Source: Oreohelix idahoensis (lineage: Eukaryota; Mollusca; Gastropoda; Stylommatophora; Oreohelicidae). From it: 64,000 bases of DNA. Positions within the stretch are counted from its first letter, which is position 1. Each line of letters starts with the position of its first letter. A program made the position numbers and the translations under genes. This document shows positions 25,513 to 35,800 of this stretch, one piece after another. Location: positions 186,001 through 250,000 of the forward strand of contig JAMPIV010012421.1 in the NCBI GenBank assembly GCA_024509875.1. The letters are read 5' to 3'. The notes beneath the pieces were generated by a model, which saw nothing but the letters and a program-made list of their open reading frames with translations, made no database searches and had not been told where the DNA came from.

Positions 25513-26531
25513 AAAAAGCCTCTATGTTAACTACATGCAGTGTTGGGTGTTGAGCAACCTAACTTTTGGGGTGAAGACAGGAGTATGACAGGGATGCCCC
25601 TTACTAACAACTTTATTTTTGACAGTCATAGACTCGGTGATTTGCCAGACAACATAGGGCAGTCCATGAGGAATTAGATGGACAACGTTTTCTACACTGG
25701 AAGATATGGAATATGCAGATGACATTGCACTACTCGCACATTCATATCAACACATCCAAGAAAAAACAGATAGACTGAATAAGTATAGCCAACAGGTGGG
25801 TTTGAACATCAATCTAAAGAAGACAGAGGTCATAACACACAATTTGGGCACTCCTGAGCCCATAACAATAAGGAACCAGAAGCTGGAACTGACAGACACA
25901 TTTACATACCGAGGATGCATAGTAACACCAGATAGTGGAACAAGCAAGGACATCAACAACAGAATGAATAAAGAGAGAACAACCTTTACTAGTCTAAACA
26001 ACATCTGGAAGTCTTCCCATACAGAACAAACACCAAATTAAGATTATATAAGAGCTGTGTACTTTCTGTGCTTCTCTATGGTGCGGAATGTTGGAGAGTA
26101 ACAGAGAAGGAAATGTCGAAATTGTCCTCCTTCTACACAATCTGCCTAAGGAAAATTCTCTGAATCTTTTGGCCGAATACCATCACCAACCCAGACCTGC
26201 TTCAAGTAACAAGAGGACATGCACACCATCATAGCTGGCAGACACTGGAGCTGGGTTGGCCACGTCCTCAGAAGAGATCCCAATGCCATCACAAGAACAG
26301 CTATGCTATGGACCCCTGAAGGAAAGCAAAACAGAGGCTGACCAAAAACAACTTGCTGGAGAACTGTGGAGGCCGAGATGCAAAGAATGAACCAGAGCTG
26401 GGGCACTGTATGAAGGAATTCCGCCAACCGAACAAGGTGGAAACAGTTTGTTGCTGCCCTACAAGACACCACCAGGCATGATGGCCACTGACTGCTTTGA
26501 CAGTCAGCAGCTAAGGATCAAAAAAGAAGAA
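25513..26531 (+). mobile_element. 5'-truncated, decayed LINE (family B)
   Basis: Translation of the plus strand shows a reverse transcriptase motif-B remnant (QGCPLLTTLF near 25590), then the catalytic region YADDIALLAHSYQHIQ near 25710, the C-terminal segment TYRGCIVTPDSG near 25905 and LLYGAECWRVTEKEM near 26070-26110. Frameshifts and stops break it throughout. The 3' part (about 26285-26531) has a second copy at 47110-47340, which defines the family's 3' end as ending near GGATCAAA plus an A/G-rich tail. It is distinct from family A by sequence. No intact target duplication was identified. Confidence 0.8.
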
Positions 26532-27058
26532 AAAGATCAGTAGTGTAGCGAGTGGGGGGGGGGGGGGGAGGGGCGGGGGGGGGGGGGCGGGCTGGGGGCA
26601 ACAGCCCCGAGTGCAGCAGGGTGTATTTACAAGTGTCTATGAGAGGGGAATGTCTAAGTAATCTAGCACATCTTAGTACTTTTTTTAAAAACTCTTGAGA
26701 ACATTGATTTTGATCACATAACTGATCAATCTGCAGGAGTGAATGTGCAAAAGATCAATCTGCGGTAGCAAATAGATATCTGTTGTGTACTGTTTTTACT
26801 GTTAGTAAAAAGTTTATTAAAAATAGCAGTTTATTTCTGTTATTTTTTTGTTAAGTTTAATCTTAAGTGTCATTTTTTTCCCACTAATTCATACTGTTGT
26901 TCTTAATATAATTCAAAAGTCCCGACAGTGCCTGATGTAGTCCTTTAAACTTTCTCTTGATTTGTCTACAAAATGAGCATGTATTTTATCTGACATGACC
27001 GGGGAACACTTTCCTGTATCACCTCAGGCACTAAAGACCTTCGGTTCGCCACTGCCGT
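26531..27058 (+). mobile_element. Possible hAT-like non-autonomous element
   Basis: The left edge CAGTAGTGTAGCGAGTGGGG and the reverse complement of the right edge (CAGTGGCGAACCGAAGG) both start with a CAGT(G)..GCGA pattern like many hAT termini. The G-rich block followed by CCCCGAGTGCAGCA is also a common hAT 5'-end phrase. No transposase is present and no convincing 8-bp duplication flanks it. The alternative is unrelated low-complexity DNA. Confidence 0.3.
26551..26600 (+). other. Extreme G-tract (G-quadruplex candidate)
   Basis: A run of about 50 bases is almost entirely G on the plus strand, broken only by A at 26569 and occasional C/T. It contains many overlapping runs of three or more G, enough for several alternative quadruplexes. 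It lies at the 5' edge of the possible hAT-like element. Confidence 0.7.
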
Positions 27059-27180
27059 AGATCTAAACATTGTAAAATGTTCATATCAGAGAGATTACCA
27101 GCCCATAGAATATTGTAAATATTGTAAAATATTAACTTTGCCACATCTCTTTCAGAGAGATCACCAGCCATAGATCTGAA
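27051..27180 (+). repeat. Two tandem copies of an exon acceptor region
   Basis: TCATATCAG followed by AGAGATTACCAGCCCATAGA (27082-27110) and TTAACTTTGCCACATCTCTT TCAG followed by AGAGATCACCAGCCATAGAT (27131-27176) repeat the acceptor and first bases of the exon at 27921. The second copy is split from the next copy by the insertion at 27187-27808. Confidence 0.75.
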
Positions 27181-27186
27181 CATTGT

Positions 27187-27808
27187 TGTTGTTGTTTAAC
27201 TAGGGTTGCTGAGCATTGTGCTCTTTTGCAGCCAATACCAAGTTGAAGAGCCCTTGGTATTATCTACACAGCAGATCTAGGCTTGTCGTGTGGCTTTTCT
27301 GCCATTCCGAAACATGTTGAGTTGAAGTCATGAGCTCCAGTTTCTCCAGCTTGGCTTGCATTTAAAAGATCATCACATCTAGTCCCAAGCTAGGAGGAAG
27401 AAGCACGTGGCATACTGTGCCTTCCCTGCCATCCAAGGGGGCTCTCCAAATATGCAAAGCTAAAATACTGTGCTCTGGTTCTGGGCTCTCCCAAGGAATT
27501 GTCACATCCTAAACATAGCCACTCTTAGCTTCCTCTCCCTATCATGGGGTCCATAGTGAGATCCTTCTGCATGCACACAACCAGGTTATGTCTGGGGCTC
27601 AAGTGACTTCTCCAAGCTTAGTGTGCAATGTTGGGTTCTCAACATGTTTCACCACAGGGTGAATCCCTGGAAGTGTATATATGATTTCAAGAGTTAATGA
27701 GGGTGTAGTTAGCTTCACAGACAGAGGTTCACATCCAAATCTACATACTATAGCATTGTGCATAGCTGGTGGTCATATAAGGATGGCTCCAGATATGCCT
27801 CCATGCAA
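27187..27808 (-). mobile_element. SINE-like retroposon of about 0.62 kb with target duplication
   Basis: The segment is flanked by the 13-bp direct repeat ATCTGAACATTGT at 27174-27186 and 27809-27821. A second copy at 30126-30759 has different flanking repeats, which proves it is mobile. The plus-strand left end is a (TTG)n run followed by TTTAACTAGGG, so on the minus strand the element ends in a CAA-type tail; this gives the orientation. No protein-coding region is recognisable and no clear tRNA-type B box was found, so the retrotransposition partner is unknown. Confidence 0.75.
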
Positions 27809-27825
27809 ATCTGAACATTGTAAAA

Positions 27826-27893
27826 TCTTAACTTTCTTTCTTACATCTCTTTCAGAGAAATTTCATCCCATAGATCTGAAAAATGTTAAAAGT
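27826..27893 (+). repeat. Nearest decoy copy of the exon acceptor
   Basis: TTAACTTTCTTTCTTACATC then TCTTTCAG and AGAAATTTCATCCCATAGAT repeat the following true acceptor region about 70 bp upstream of it. The pyrimidine tract and AG are intact. The exon-like part carries substitutions that place an in-frame TAG. Confidence 0.75.
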
Positions 27894-27920
27894 TAACTTT
27901 GTTTCTCACATCTCTTCCAG

Positions 27921-28072
27921 AGAGATTACCAGCCCATAGATCTGAAAACTGTAAAAAATATACACAGGAAGGTTCCAATGTCAAGTATAGGGGTACTAGC
28001 TGATGCACATTTTGATGGAAAGACAATGAACAAAGAGTTTTTCCAAAGTTGGAGAATTCAACCAAGAATCAG
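27921..28072 (+). CDS. SAXO-like protein, internal exon (partial gene)
   Basis: The acceptor CACATCTCTTCCAG ends at 27920 and the donor AG|GTAAAC begins at 28073. Between them the only open frame is phase 0 and runs 50 codons plus two bases, beginning RDYQPIDLKTVKN and ending QSWRIQPRI plus a split arginine. The split codon joins in phase to the exon at 32655, and that exon joins the one at 41870. The text contains a KTMNKEFFQSW segment, and the later exons have SVTKTTFVPQP and SFKTEYQDEF. This spaced T/K-x-x-(F/Y)-x-x-x-(F/W) pattern recalls the Mn repeats of SAXO-type proteins that bind axonemal microtubules. The splicing structure is seen in sequence; the family name is an inference from repeat style. 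The 5' exons were not found and may lie left of the satellites or outside the window. Confidence 0.65.
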
Positions 28073-28307
28073 GTAAACGTTTTAGTATTTTTTAATTTCA
28101 GCCAGGATAAGTGTATGTAAATAGTTATTAGAAATATTATAAATTAAAACATTCCTAAAGCAAACAAGTCCAGTGTTGTGTTTTCATACAGAATGATTCC
28201 GTTCCAATAGCTTTTAGAGACACCCTGATGTTGACAGAGCATTGCGTCAGTAATCAGACTTCTGCCCTTCTGAACTCGGGTCCCAGTCAGTTCAGTCAAC
28301 ATGTAAA

Positions 28308-29925
28308 TATACCCTTCAAAAAAAGTTAAGGACCATTTTTATTAAGGGTGCAAAGTGGAATGAAAATGAAAAATAAAAACACAGCACTTCAAAATATAAC
28401 ATGACAAGCTTATCAGTGACAATCAACACTATTTTCATGACGGTTGCATTAACGTGTGTAAAATGACAGTACAGCAATCAATACAACCCTCATTTTCAAA
28501 ATTAATGAGAATAACACCAAAGGTCAACATTATCAGTAACGTGTGTGTCCTCCATTACTGGCGATACTTTCAAGGCACCGCTGTCGCATGGAAATGATGA
28601 GCTTGCGAATGAAGCATTGGGGCACTGCCTGCCACTGATGCTGAAGTACCAGAAGCAGTTCATGCAGAGTTGCAGGAGATGGCTGATGTTGCTTAACTCG
28701 TCGCCCAAGCTCATCCCAAAGATGTTCTATGGGATTCAAATCAGGACTGTTTGCAGGCCAATCCATTCTATTGACACCCGCTCTTGCAGGAAAGCATTTA
28801 TTGCATGAGAACGGTGTGGTCTTGCATTATCATCTTGAAGGACTGCATTGTGCACAATAACTTGCAGGGCTGGGATGGCAAGAGGATGTAGAATCTCATC
28901 ACGGTAGCGGTCACCATTCAGATTCCCAATCACATGATAGAGGGGAGTTCTGTGGAGTAAACTAATGCCTCCCCACATCATCACTGATCCAGCACCATAT
29001 CGGGTACGTTTGATGACTGCAGCATCACTAAAGCCTTTACCACGACCCCTCCATACTCTGATTCGACCATCTGTAGGCTCCAAGACAAATTGGGACTCAT
29101 CCGTGAACATAACGTTAGCCCACTGTGCACGTCGCCACTGCACGTGCTGCATACACCATGCTAAACGAGCTGCTCTGTGGGCAGCAGTCAAGTGTGGTGG
29201 AATGGCTGGACGACAAGCACGAAGGTTGGCATCGTGAAGGCGATTCTGAATAGTCTGATCACTGACTACAGTGTTGGTAGCATCTCTGAGGAACTGTCTG
29301 ATAACATTTGAACTTGCAGTTCTCTGTTGCAGTGCTTGCCTCTGAATTAAGTGATCTTCTCGAGGTGTAGTGACTCTAGGACGACCTTTGTGTTGCCGTT
29401 CCTCGACGATTCCAGTCTGGGCAAAGCGCTGCTGCAGTCTAAAAATAACTGAATGAGATACTGCAAGCCTCTGAGCGACATTTTGGACAGTAAGACCTTC
29501 CTGCAACCACGCAATGGCTCTTCCTTTATCCACAACATTCAGCTTTTGTCGTTGAGGCATATTGTTATGCAATGGTTATGCAGCACTTGTGTTGCTTATA
29601 AAGACAATTTTGTGAGTACAGCTCAAGACCAACACTATAGTCTCCCACATGCATCACGCATTTTTGGAATAGCAGGTATTTTTTTCATGCTCAGACATCA
29701 TTAAAAACACCCACATTTTGGCGTCTCAGCACCATTTTTTCAGCGTGCTTGCTGAGCTGAACACTAGCCGCATGGTATGCTGGTGGCCCATGCAGCACAT
29801 GTTGAATGTTTGTCGTTTGATAAAAATCAATGTCTGATTAATTGCTTATGAAATATAATTCTTATAATTTTTATTATTTTTGGGTCATTTTCACCTACTG
29901 GTCCTAAACTTCTTTTGAAGGGTAT
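28308..29925 (-). mobile_element. Tc1-like transposon with terminal inverted repeats
   Basis: Terminal inverted repeats of about 27 bp start TATACCCTTCAAAAAAAGTT (from 28308) and the reverse complement TATACCCTTCAAAAGAAGTT (from the right end near 29925), with TA at each junction as expected for Tc1/mariner elements. The repeats differ at a few positions. The interior holds a broken transposase on the minus strand. It sits in the intron between the exons at 27921 and 32655, in the opposite orientation to the gene. Confidence 0.92.
28533..29572 (-). pseudogene. Tc1-family DDE transposase, frameshifted
   Basis: The first part (28736-29572, 278 codons) has an N-terminal helix-turn-helix region (GLTVQNVAQRLAVSHSVIFR), the first catalytic aspartate in MFTDESQF and the second in LQDDNARPHRSHA. 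The frame then shifts near 28745-28766. The remaining part (28533-28766) carries SPDLNPIEHLWDELGRR with the third acidic residue, consistent with DD34E. With the shift the element cannot make a full enzyme. Total length is close to the usual 340 or so residues of Tc1 transposases. The product would cut and rejoin DNA at the terminal repeats; this copy is presumably inactive. Confidence 0.93.
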
Positions 29926-29929
29926 ATAT

Positions 29930-30114
29930 ATATAGCAGAAGCCAGTTGATGCAAAATAAAGTGCATTTTTACTTTGATACCGTTCTAATTCATTACATAA
30001 AATAACATCCAGCAATATAAAATGCCATGTAGACGACGTGTGCAGTGGCAAGATATATTGTGTAAAGTATCTAGAAGAAAGCAAACAGGTTGCACAGAAC
30101 TGCTTTTTAAAACA
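29930..30114. other. Short intronic sequence, nothing recognised
   Basis: AT-rich intronic sequence between the Tc1 element and the second SINE-like copy. No motif stands out. Confidence 0.5.
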
Positions 30115-30125
30115 TATATTTCTGT

Positions 30126-30759
30126 TGGTGTTTAACTAGGGCTTCTGAGCTTCTTGCTTTTTTACAGCCAATACCAAGTTGAAGACTCCTTGGTATTATC
30201 TACACTGTAGATTTAAGCTTTTTCTGTAGCTTTTCTGCCATTCTGAAACCTGTTGAGTTGAAGTCGTGAGCTGCAATTTCTCCACCTTGGGTAGCATTTA
30301 AAGGATCATCACATCTGCTCCAAAGCTAGGAGTATGAAGCATGTGGCAAACTGTGCATTCCCTGCCAGCCAAGAGGGCTGTCCAACAATGCAGAGCTAAA
30401 GTACTATGCTCTGGTTCTGGGCTCTCCCAAAGAATTGTCATGTCCTGCACAGAGCCACTTCTCAGCTCCTCCTGCCTATCACCGGGTCCATAGTGAGATC
30501 CTCCTGCATGCAGTCAACCAGGTCAAAGCTAAAGAATCACATCTGGTTCTCAAGTGACTTCTCCAAGCCTGGTGTGCATGATGGGTTTTCAACAAGTTTC
30601 ACCACAGTGGGAATCTTTGCAAGTGTGTGGATGATTTTAAGAGTCAGTGAGGGCGTAATTAGCCTCACAGACAGAGGTTTATTTCCACATATGTATATTG
30701 TAGCATTGTGCATAACTGATGGTCATATAGGGATGACTCCAGATATGCCTCCATGCATG
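30126..30759 (-). mobile_element. Second copy of the SINE-like 0.63-kb retroposon
   Basis: Homologous over its length to 27187-27808. Shared phrases include TTTAACTAGGG, CAGCCAATACCAAGTTGAAG, TTGGTATTATCTACAC and, at the other end, CCAGATATGCCTCCATGCA. It is flanked by the 11-bp direct repeat TATATTTCTGT at 30115-30125 and 30760-30770. The tail side again lies at the left, so the orientation is minus. The two copies differ at many positions and so are not a recent segmental duplication. Confidence 0.75.
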
Positions 30760-30968
30760 TATATTTCTGTAAAAGTTCTTTACCATTGAGCATCTGATTG
30801 GTAGTGGCTACAGTGCTTGCCTTTTGCAGATTTACCTGGCTGTAGGTTGAAAATTTGCTGGCAACATGCTTCAGTCTACCCAGCTGTAAATGGATACCTA
30901 ACTCTGGTCGAGTTCATGAAGGCAAAGGTAGTGAGGAAGAGAACTGGTCATCCCACCTCATAAAGCTG

Positions 30969-32405
30969 GACCAGGTATAATGAAGTCTCTAACACTTTAC
31001 TCCCCTACAGCAGGATCTGATATAAGACTAGCTGGACCAGGTATAATGAAGTCTCTAACACTTTACTCCCCTACAGCAGGATCTGCTATAAGACTAGCTG
31101 GACCAGGTATAATGAAGTCTCTAACACTTTACTCCCCTACAGCAGGATCTGCTATAAGACTAGCTGGACCAGGTATAATGAAGTCTCTAACACTTTACTC
31201 CCCTACAGCAGGATCTGCTATAAGACTAGCTGGACCAGGTATAATGAAGTCTCTAACACTTTACTCCCCTACAGCAGGATCTGCTATAAGACTATCTGAC
31301 CAGTATAATGAAGTCTCTAACACTTTACTCCCCTACAGCAGGATGGAGACTACCTATAAGACATTATCCTGACCTAGTATAATGAAATCTCTAACACTTT
31401 ACTCCCCTACAGCAGGATCTGCTATAAGACTAGCTGGACCAGGTATAATGAAGTCTCTAACACTTTACTCCCCTACAGCAGGATCTGCTATAAGACTAGC
31501 TGGACCAGGTATAATGAAGTCTCTAACACTTTACTCCCCTACAGCAGGATCTGCTATAAGGAAGTCTTTAACACTTTACTCCCCTGCAGCAGGATCTGCT
31601 ATAAGACTAGCTGGACCAGGTATAATGAAGTCTAACACTTTACTCCCCTACAGCAGGATCTGCTATAAGACTAGCTGGACCAGGTATAATGAAGTCTCTA
31701 ACACTTTACTCCCCTACAGCAGGATCTGCTATAAGACTAGCTGGACCAGGTATAATGAAGTCTCTAACACTTTACTCCCCTATAGCAGATCCTGCTGTAA
31801 GACTAGCTGGACCAGGTATAATGAAGTCTCTAACACTTTACTCCCCTACAGCAGGATCTGCTATAAGACTAGCTGGACCAGGTATAATGAAGTCTCTAAC
31901 ACTTTACTCCCCTACAGCAGGATCTGCTATAAGACTAGCTGGACCATGTATAATGAAGTCTCTAACACTTTACTCCCCTACAGCAGGATCTGCTATAAGA
32001 CTAGCTGGACCAGGTATAATGAAGTCTCTAACACTTTACTCCCCTACAGCAGGATCTGCTATAAGACTAGCTGGACCAGGTATAATGAAATCTCTAACAC
32101 TTTACTCCCCTGCAGCAGGATCTGCTATAAGACTAGCTGGACCAGGTATAATGAAGTCTCTAACACTTTACTCCCCTACAGCAGGATCTGCTATAAGACT
32201 AGCTGGACCAGGTATAATGAAGTCTCTAACACTTTACTCCCCTACAGCAGGATCTGCTATAAGACTAGCTGGACCAGGTATAATGAAGTCTCTAACACTT
32301 TACTCCCCTACAGAAGGATCTGCTATAAGACTAGCTGGACCAGGTATAATGAAGTCTCTAACACTTTACTCCCCTACAGCAGGATCTGCTATAAGACTAC
32401 CTTGA
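30969..32405 (+). repeat. 66-bp minisatellite carrying splice-site-like signals, about 20 units
   Basis: Units of 66 bp repeat from 30978 in steps of 66. In sense orientation to the surrounding gene each reads GTATAATGAAGTCT, CTAAC (branch-point-like), ACTTTACTCCCCTACAG, then a 30-base stretch ending GGACCAG, then GTATAATG again. Deviant units occur near 31285-31380, 31560 and 31625. Because 66 is a multiple of 3, open frames of up to 352 codons run through it. The array fills part of the intron just before the exon at 32655. Confidence 0.95.
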
Positions 32406-32562
32406 CCTGTTTTACCGTAACCATATATGTCCTTTCCTAAACTCTCAGTGTTGTCCTGGGTGTATATACATTGTGTGTTTTAGTGTGCTTTAAAGCAAGT
32501 CTGAAGTTTAAAAACTCTGCTTTTATATATTAGCACAGTGGAGGATGATGAATGAATGAAAA

Positions 32563-32600
32563 CTGATATTGGACTTTACATTCTTGACACCCAATATTTT
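32563..32600 (-). repeat. Inverted unit of the downstream 28-bp satellite
   Basis: ATTGGACTTTACATTCTTGA followed by CACCCAATATT is the reverse complement of the unit that repeats from 32848 onward. It lies about 55 bp before the exon at 32655, so that exon is bracketed by inverted copies. Confidence 0.8.
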
Positions 32601-32654
32601 TTGATGATGAGGAAGAGACAGTTATCACTACATTAATTTTTCTTCTACAAGCAG

Positions 32655-32805
32655 ATATGGAGACTTCCATGAAAACAGGCTGTATATCCCACCAAAGGAT
32701 CCTTTCAATGCACAAAGTGTCACCAAGACAACATTTGTCCCTCAGCCAGTAGGTCCAGTAACGATGGTCCATCCAGGACAAACACCTATCTCCAAGGACG
32801 GGAAG
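32655..32805 (+). CDS. SAXO-like protein, internal exon
   Basis: The acceptor TTTTTCTTCTACAAGCAG ends at 32654 and the donor AAG|GTAATG starts at 32806. One base completes the arginine codon split at 28072, then 50 codons follow (starting YGDFHENRLYIPPKDPF, ending GQTPISKDGK), and the exon ends in phase 0. Central residues AQSVTKTTFVPQP form one of the repeated modules described for the previous exon. Proline-rich spacers (PPKDPF, PQPVGPV) between such modules are typical of SAXO-like proteins. The phase match to both neighbours is strong evidence for a real exon. A different axonemal or microtubule-inner-protein family is possible. Confidence 0.68.
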
Positions 32806-32847
32806 GTAATGGTGATATATTAAACTTTATAAGAAGTTCAGTATTAG

Positions 32848-35800
32848 GTGTCAAGAATGTAAAGTCCAGTATTAGGTGTCAAGAATATAAAGTCCAATAT
32901 TAGGTGTCAAGAATATAAAGTCCAGTATTGGGTGTCAAGAATGTAGAGTCCAATATTAGGTGTCAAGAATGTAAAGTGCAGTATTGGGTGTCAAGAATAT
33001 AAAGTCCAGTATTGTGTGTCAAGAATGTAAAGTCCAGTATTGAGTGTCAAGAATGTAAAGTTCAGTATTGGGTGTCAAGAATGTAAAGTCCAGTATTGGG
33101 TGTCAAGAATGTAAAGTCCAGTCAAGAATGTAAAGTCCAGTATTGGGTGTCAAGAATGTAAAGTCCACTATTGGGTGTCAAGAATGTAAAGTCCAATATT
33201 GGGTGTCAAGAATGTAAAGTCCAGTATTGGGTGTCAAGAATGTAAAGTCCAGTGTTGGGTGTCAAGAATGTAAAGTCCAGTATTGGGTGTCAAGAATGTA
33301 AAGTTCAGTCAAGAATGTAAAGTCCAATATTGGGTGTCAGGAATGTAAAGTCCAGTCAAGAATTTAAAGTCCAGTATTGGGTGTCAAGAATGTAAAGTCC
33401 AATATTGGGTGTCAAGAATGGTAAGTCCAATATTGGGTGTCAAGAATGGTAAGTCCAGTATTGGGTGTAAAGTCCAATATTGGGTGTCAAGAATGTAAAG
33501 TCCAGTGTTGGGTGTCAAGAATGTAAAGTCCAGTCAAGAATGTAAAGTCCAATATTGGGTGTCAGGAATGTAAAGTCCAGTCAAGAATGTAAAGTCCAGT
33601 ATTGGGTGTCAAGAATGTAAAGTCCAATATTGGGTGTCAAGAATGGTAAGTCCAGTATTGGGTGTCAAGAATGTAAAGTCCAGTAAAGAATGTAAAGTCC
33701 AATATTGGGTGTCAAGAATGTAAAGTCCAGTATTGGGTGTCAAGAATTTAAAGTCCAGTCAACAATGTAAAGTCCAATATTGGGTGTCAAGAATGTAAAG
33801 TCCAGTATTGGGTGTCAAGAATGCAAAGTCCAATATTGGGTGTCAAGAATGTAAAGTCCCGTATTGGGTGTCAAGAATGTAAAGTCCAATATTGGGTGTC
33901 AGGAATGTAAAGTCCAGTCAAGAATGTAAAGTCCAATATTGGGTGTCAGGAATGTAAAGTCCAGTCAAGAATGTAAAGTCCAATATTGGGTGTCAAGAAT
34001 GTAAAGTCCAATATTGGGTGTCAGGAATGTAAAGTCCAGTCAAGAATGTAAAGTCCAATATTGGGTGTCAGGAATGTAAAGTCCAGTCAAGAATGTAAAG
34101 TCCAATATTGGGTGTCAGGAATGTAAAGTCCAGTCAAGAATGTAAAGTCCAATATTGGGTGTCAAGAATGTAAAGTCCAATATTGGGTGTCAGGAATGTA
34201 AAGTCCAGTTAAGAATGTAAAGTCCAATATTGGGTGTCAAGAATGTAAAGTCCAATATTGGGTGTCAGGAATGTAAAGTCCAGTCAAGAATGTAAAGTCC
34301 AATATTGGGTGTCAGGAATGTAAAGTCCAGTCAAGAATGTAAAGTCCAATATTGGGTGTCAGGAATGTAAAGTCCAGTCAAGAATGTAAAGTCCAATATT
34401 GGGTGTCAAGAATGTAAAGTCCAATATTGGGTGTCAGGAATGTAAAGTCCAGTTAAGAATGTAAAGTCAAATATTGGGTGTCAGGAATGTAAAGTCCAGT
34501 CAAGAATGTAAAGTCCAATATTGGGTGTCAAGAATGTAAAGTCCAATATTGGGTGTCAGGAATGTAAAGTCCAGTTAAGAATGTAAAGTCCAATATTGGG
34601 TGTCAAGAATGTAAAGTCCAGTATTGGGTGTCTTACTTACTTAGTTGTTCCCCTTCTACCGTGAGGTGTAGAGGTTTGGAAGAGAGAGCGCCAGACCATT
34701 CTATCAGCTGTCTTCTTCCTGGCCTGGTTCCATTCTAGTCCTCGGTCCTTCAAAGATTGTCTAATGTTGTCCTCCCAGCGGACTCTGGGTCGTTCTGGAG
34801 GTCTGGATCCCTGGCTCTTTGTTTCCCATGCTTGTCGTGGTAGCCGATCTTCTCCCATTCTGCAGACATGGCCAAACCATCTTAGTTGGGACTGTTCTAT
34901 TTGGGTCTGCAGCGGGTGGGATTTTAGGCCTTGACGGATCGTCTGGTTGCGGACCATGTCTCTTCTTGTTACTTCAACCACTTTCCTCAGATACCTCATT
35001 TCTGAGGTTTGGATCTGGCTTTTGTGGGTTGTAGTCATTGCCCACGACTCGCATCCATATGTCAAGACTGGGACATAGGTGGAGCGGTATACAGCCATCT
35101 TCGTTTTCTTACCAACCTCTTTCTTGCTGAGGAATCCACGATTTATGGCCTGAAAAAGTCTCCCAGCCGCTGCTTTTCGAGTGGCCAACTCTTCTTTGAT
35201 GCCTCCCTTTTGGTCTATAATAGGTATTGGGTGTCAAGAATGTAAAGTCCAATATTAGGTACCAAGAATGTAAAGTCCAATATTAGGTGTCAAGAATATA
35301 AAGTCCAGTATTGGGTGTCAAGAATATAAAGTCCAGTATTGAGTATCAAGGATGTAAAGTTCAGCATTGGGTGTCAAGAGTGTAAAGTCCAGTATTGGGT
35401 GTCAAGAATGTAAAGTCCAGTATTGGGTGTCAAGAATGTAAAGTCCAGTCAAGAATGTAAAGTCCAGTATTGGGTGTCAAGAATGTTAAGTCCAATATTG
35501 GGTGTCAGGAATGTAAAGTCCAGTATTGGGTGTCAAGAATGTAAAGTCCGGTCAAGAATGTAAAGTCCAGTATTGGGTGTCAAGAATGTAAAGTCCAATA
35601 TTGGGTGTCAGGAATGTAAAGTCCAATATTGGGTGTCAAGAATGTAAAGTCCACTATTGGGTGTCAAGAATGTAAAGTCCAATATTGGGTGTCAAGAATG
35701 TAAATTCCAGTATTGGGTGTCAAGAATGTAAAGTCCAGTATTGGGTGTCAAGAATGTAAAGTCCAGTATTGGGTGTCAAGAATGTAAAGTCCAGTCAAGA

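Noticed and set aside
25441..25514. A real exon beginning after TTTCTTTCAG at 25458
   Set aside because: The sequence after the AG is a degraded copy of the exon at 27921. It runs into a stop and then LINE sequence, with no donor in a suitable place.
28965..29237. Plus-strand frame of 90 codons
   Set aside because: It is antisense to the Tc1 transposase and has no independent features.
30980..32440. 22-residue repeat protein frames in the 66-bp array
   Set aside because: The whole array as one exon would ignore its repeated GT/AG signals, and the frames shift at deviant units. The microexon reading is more plausible and is listed as a finding.
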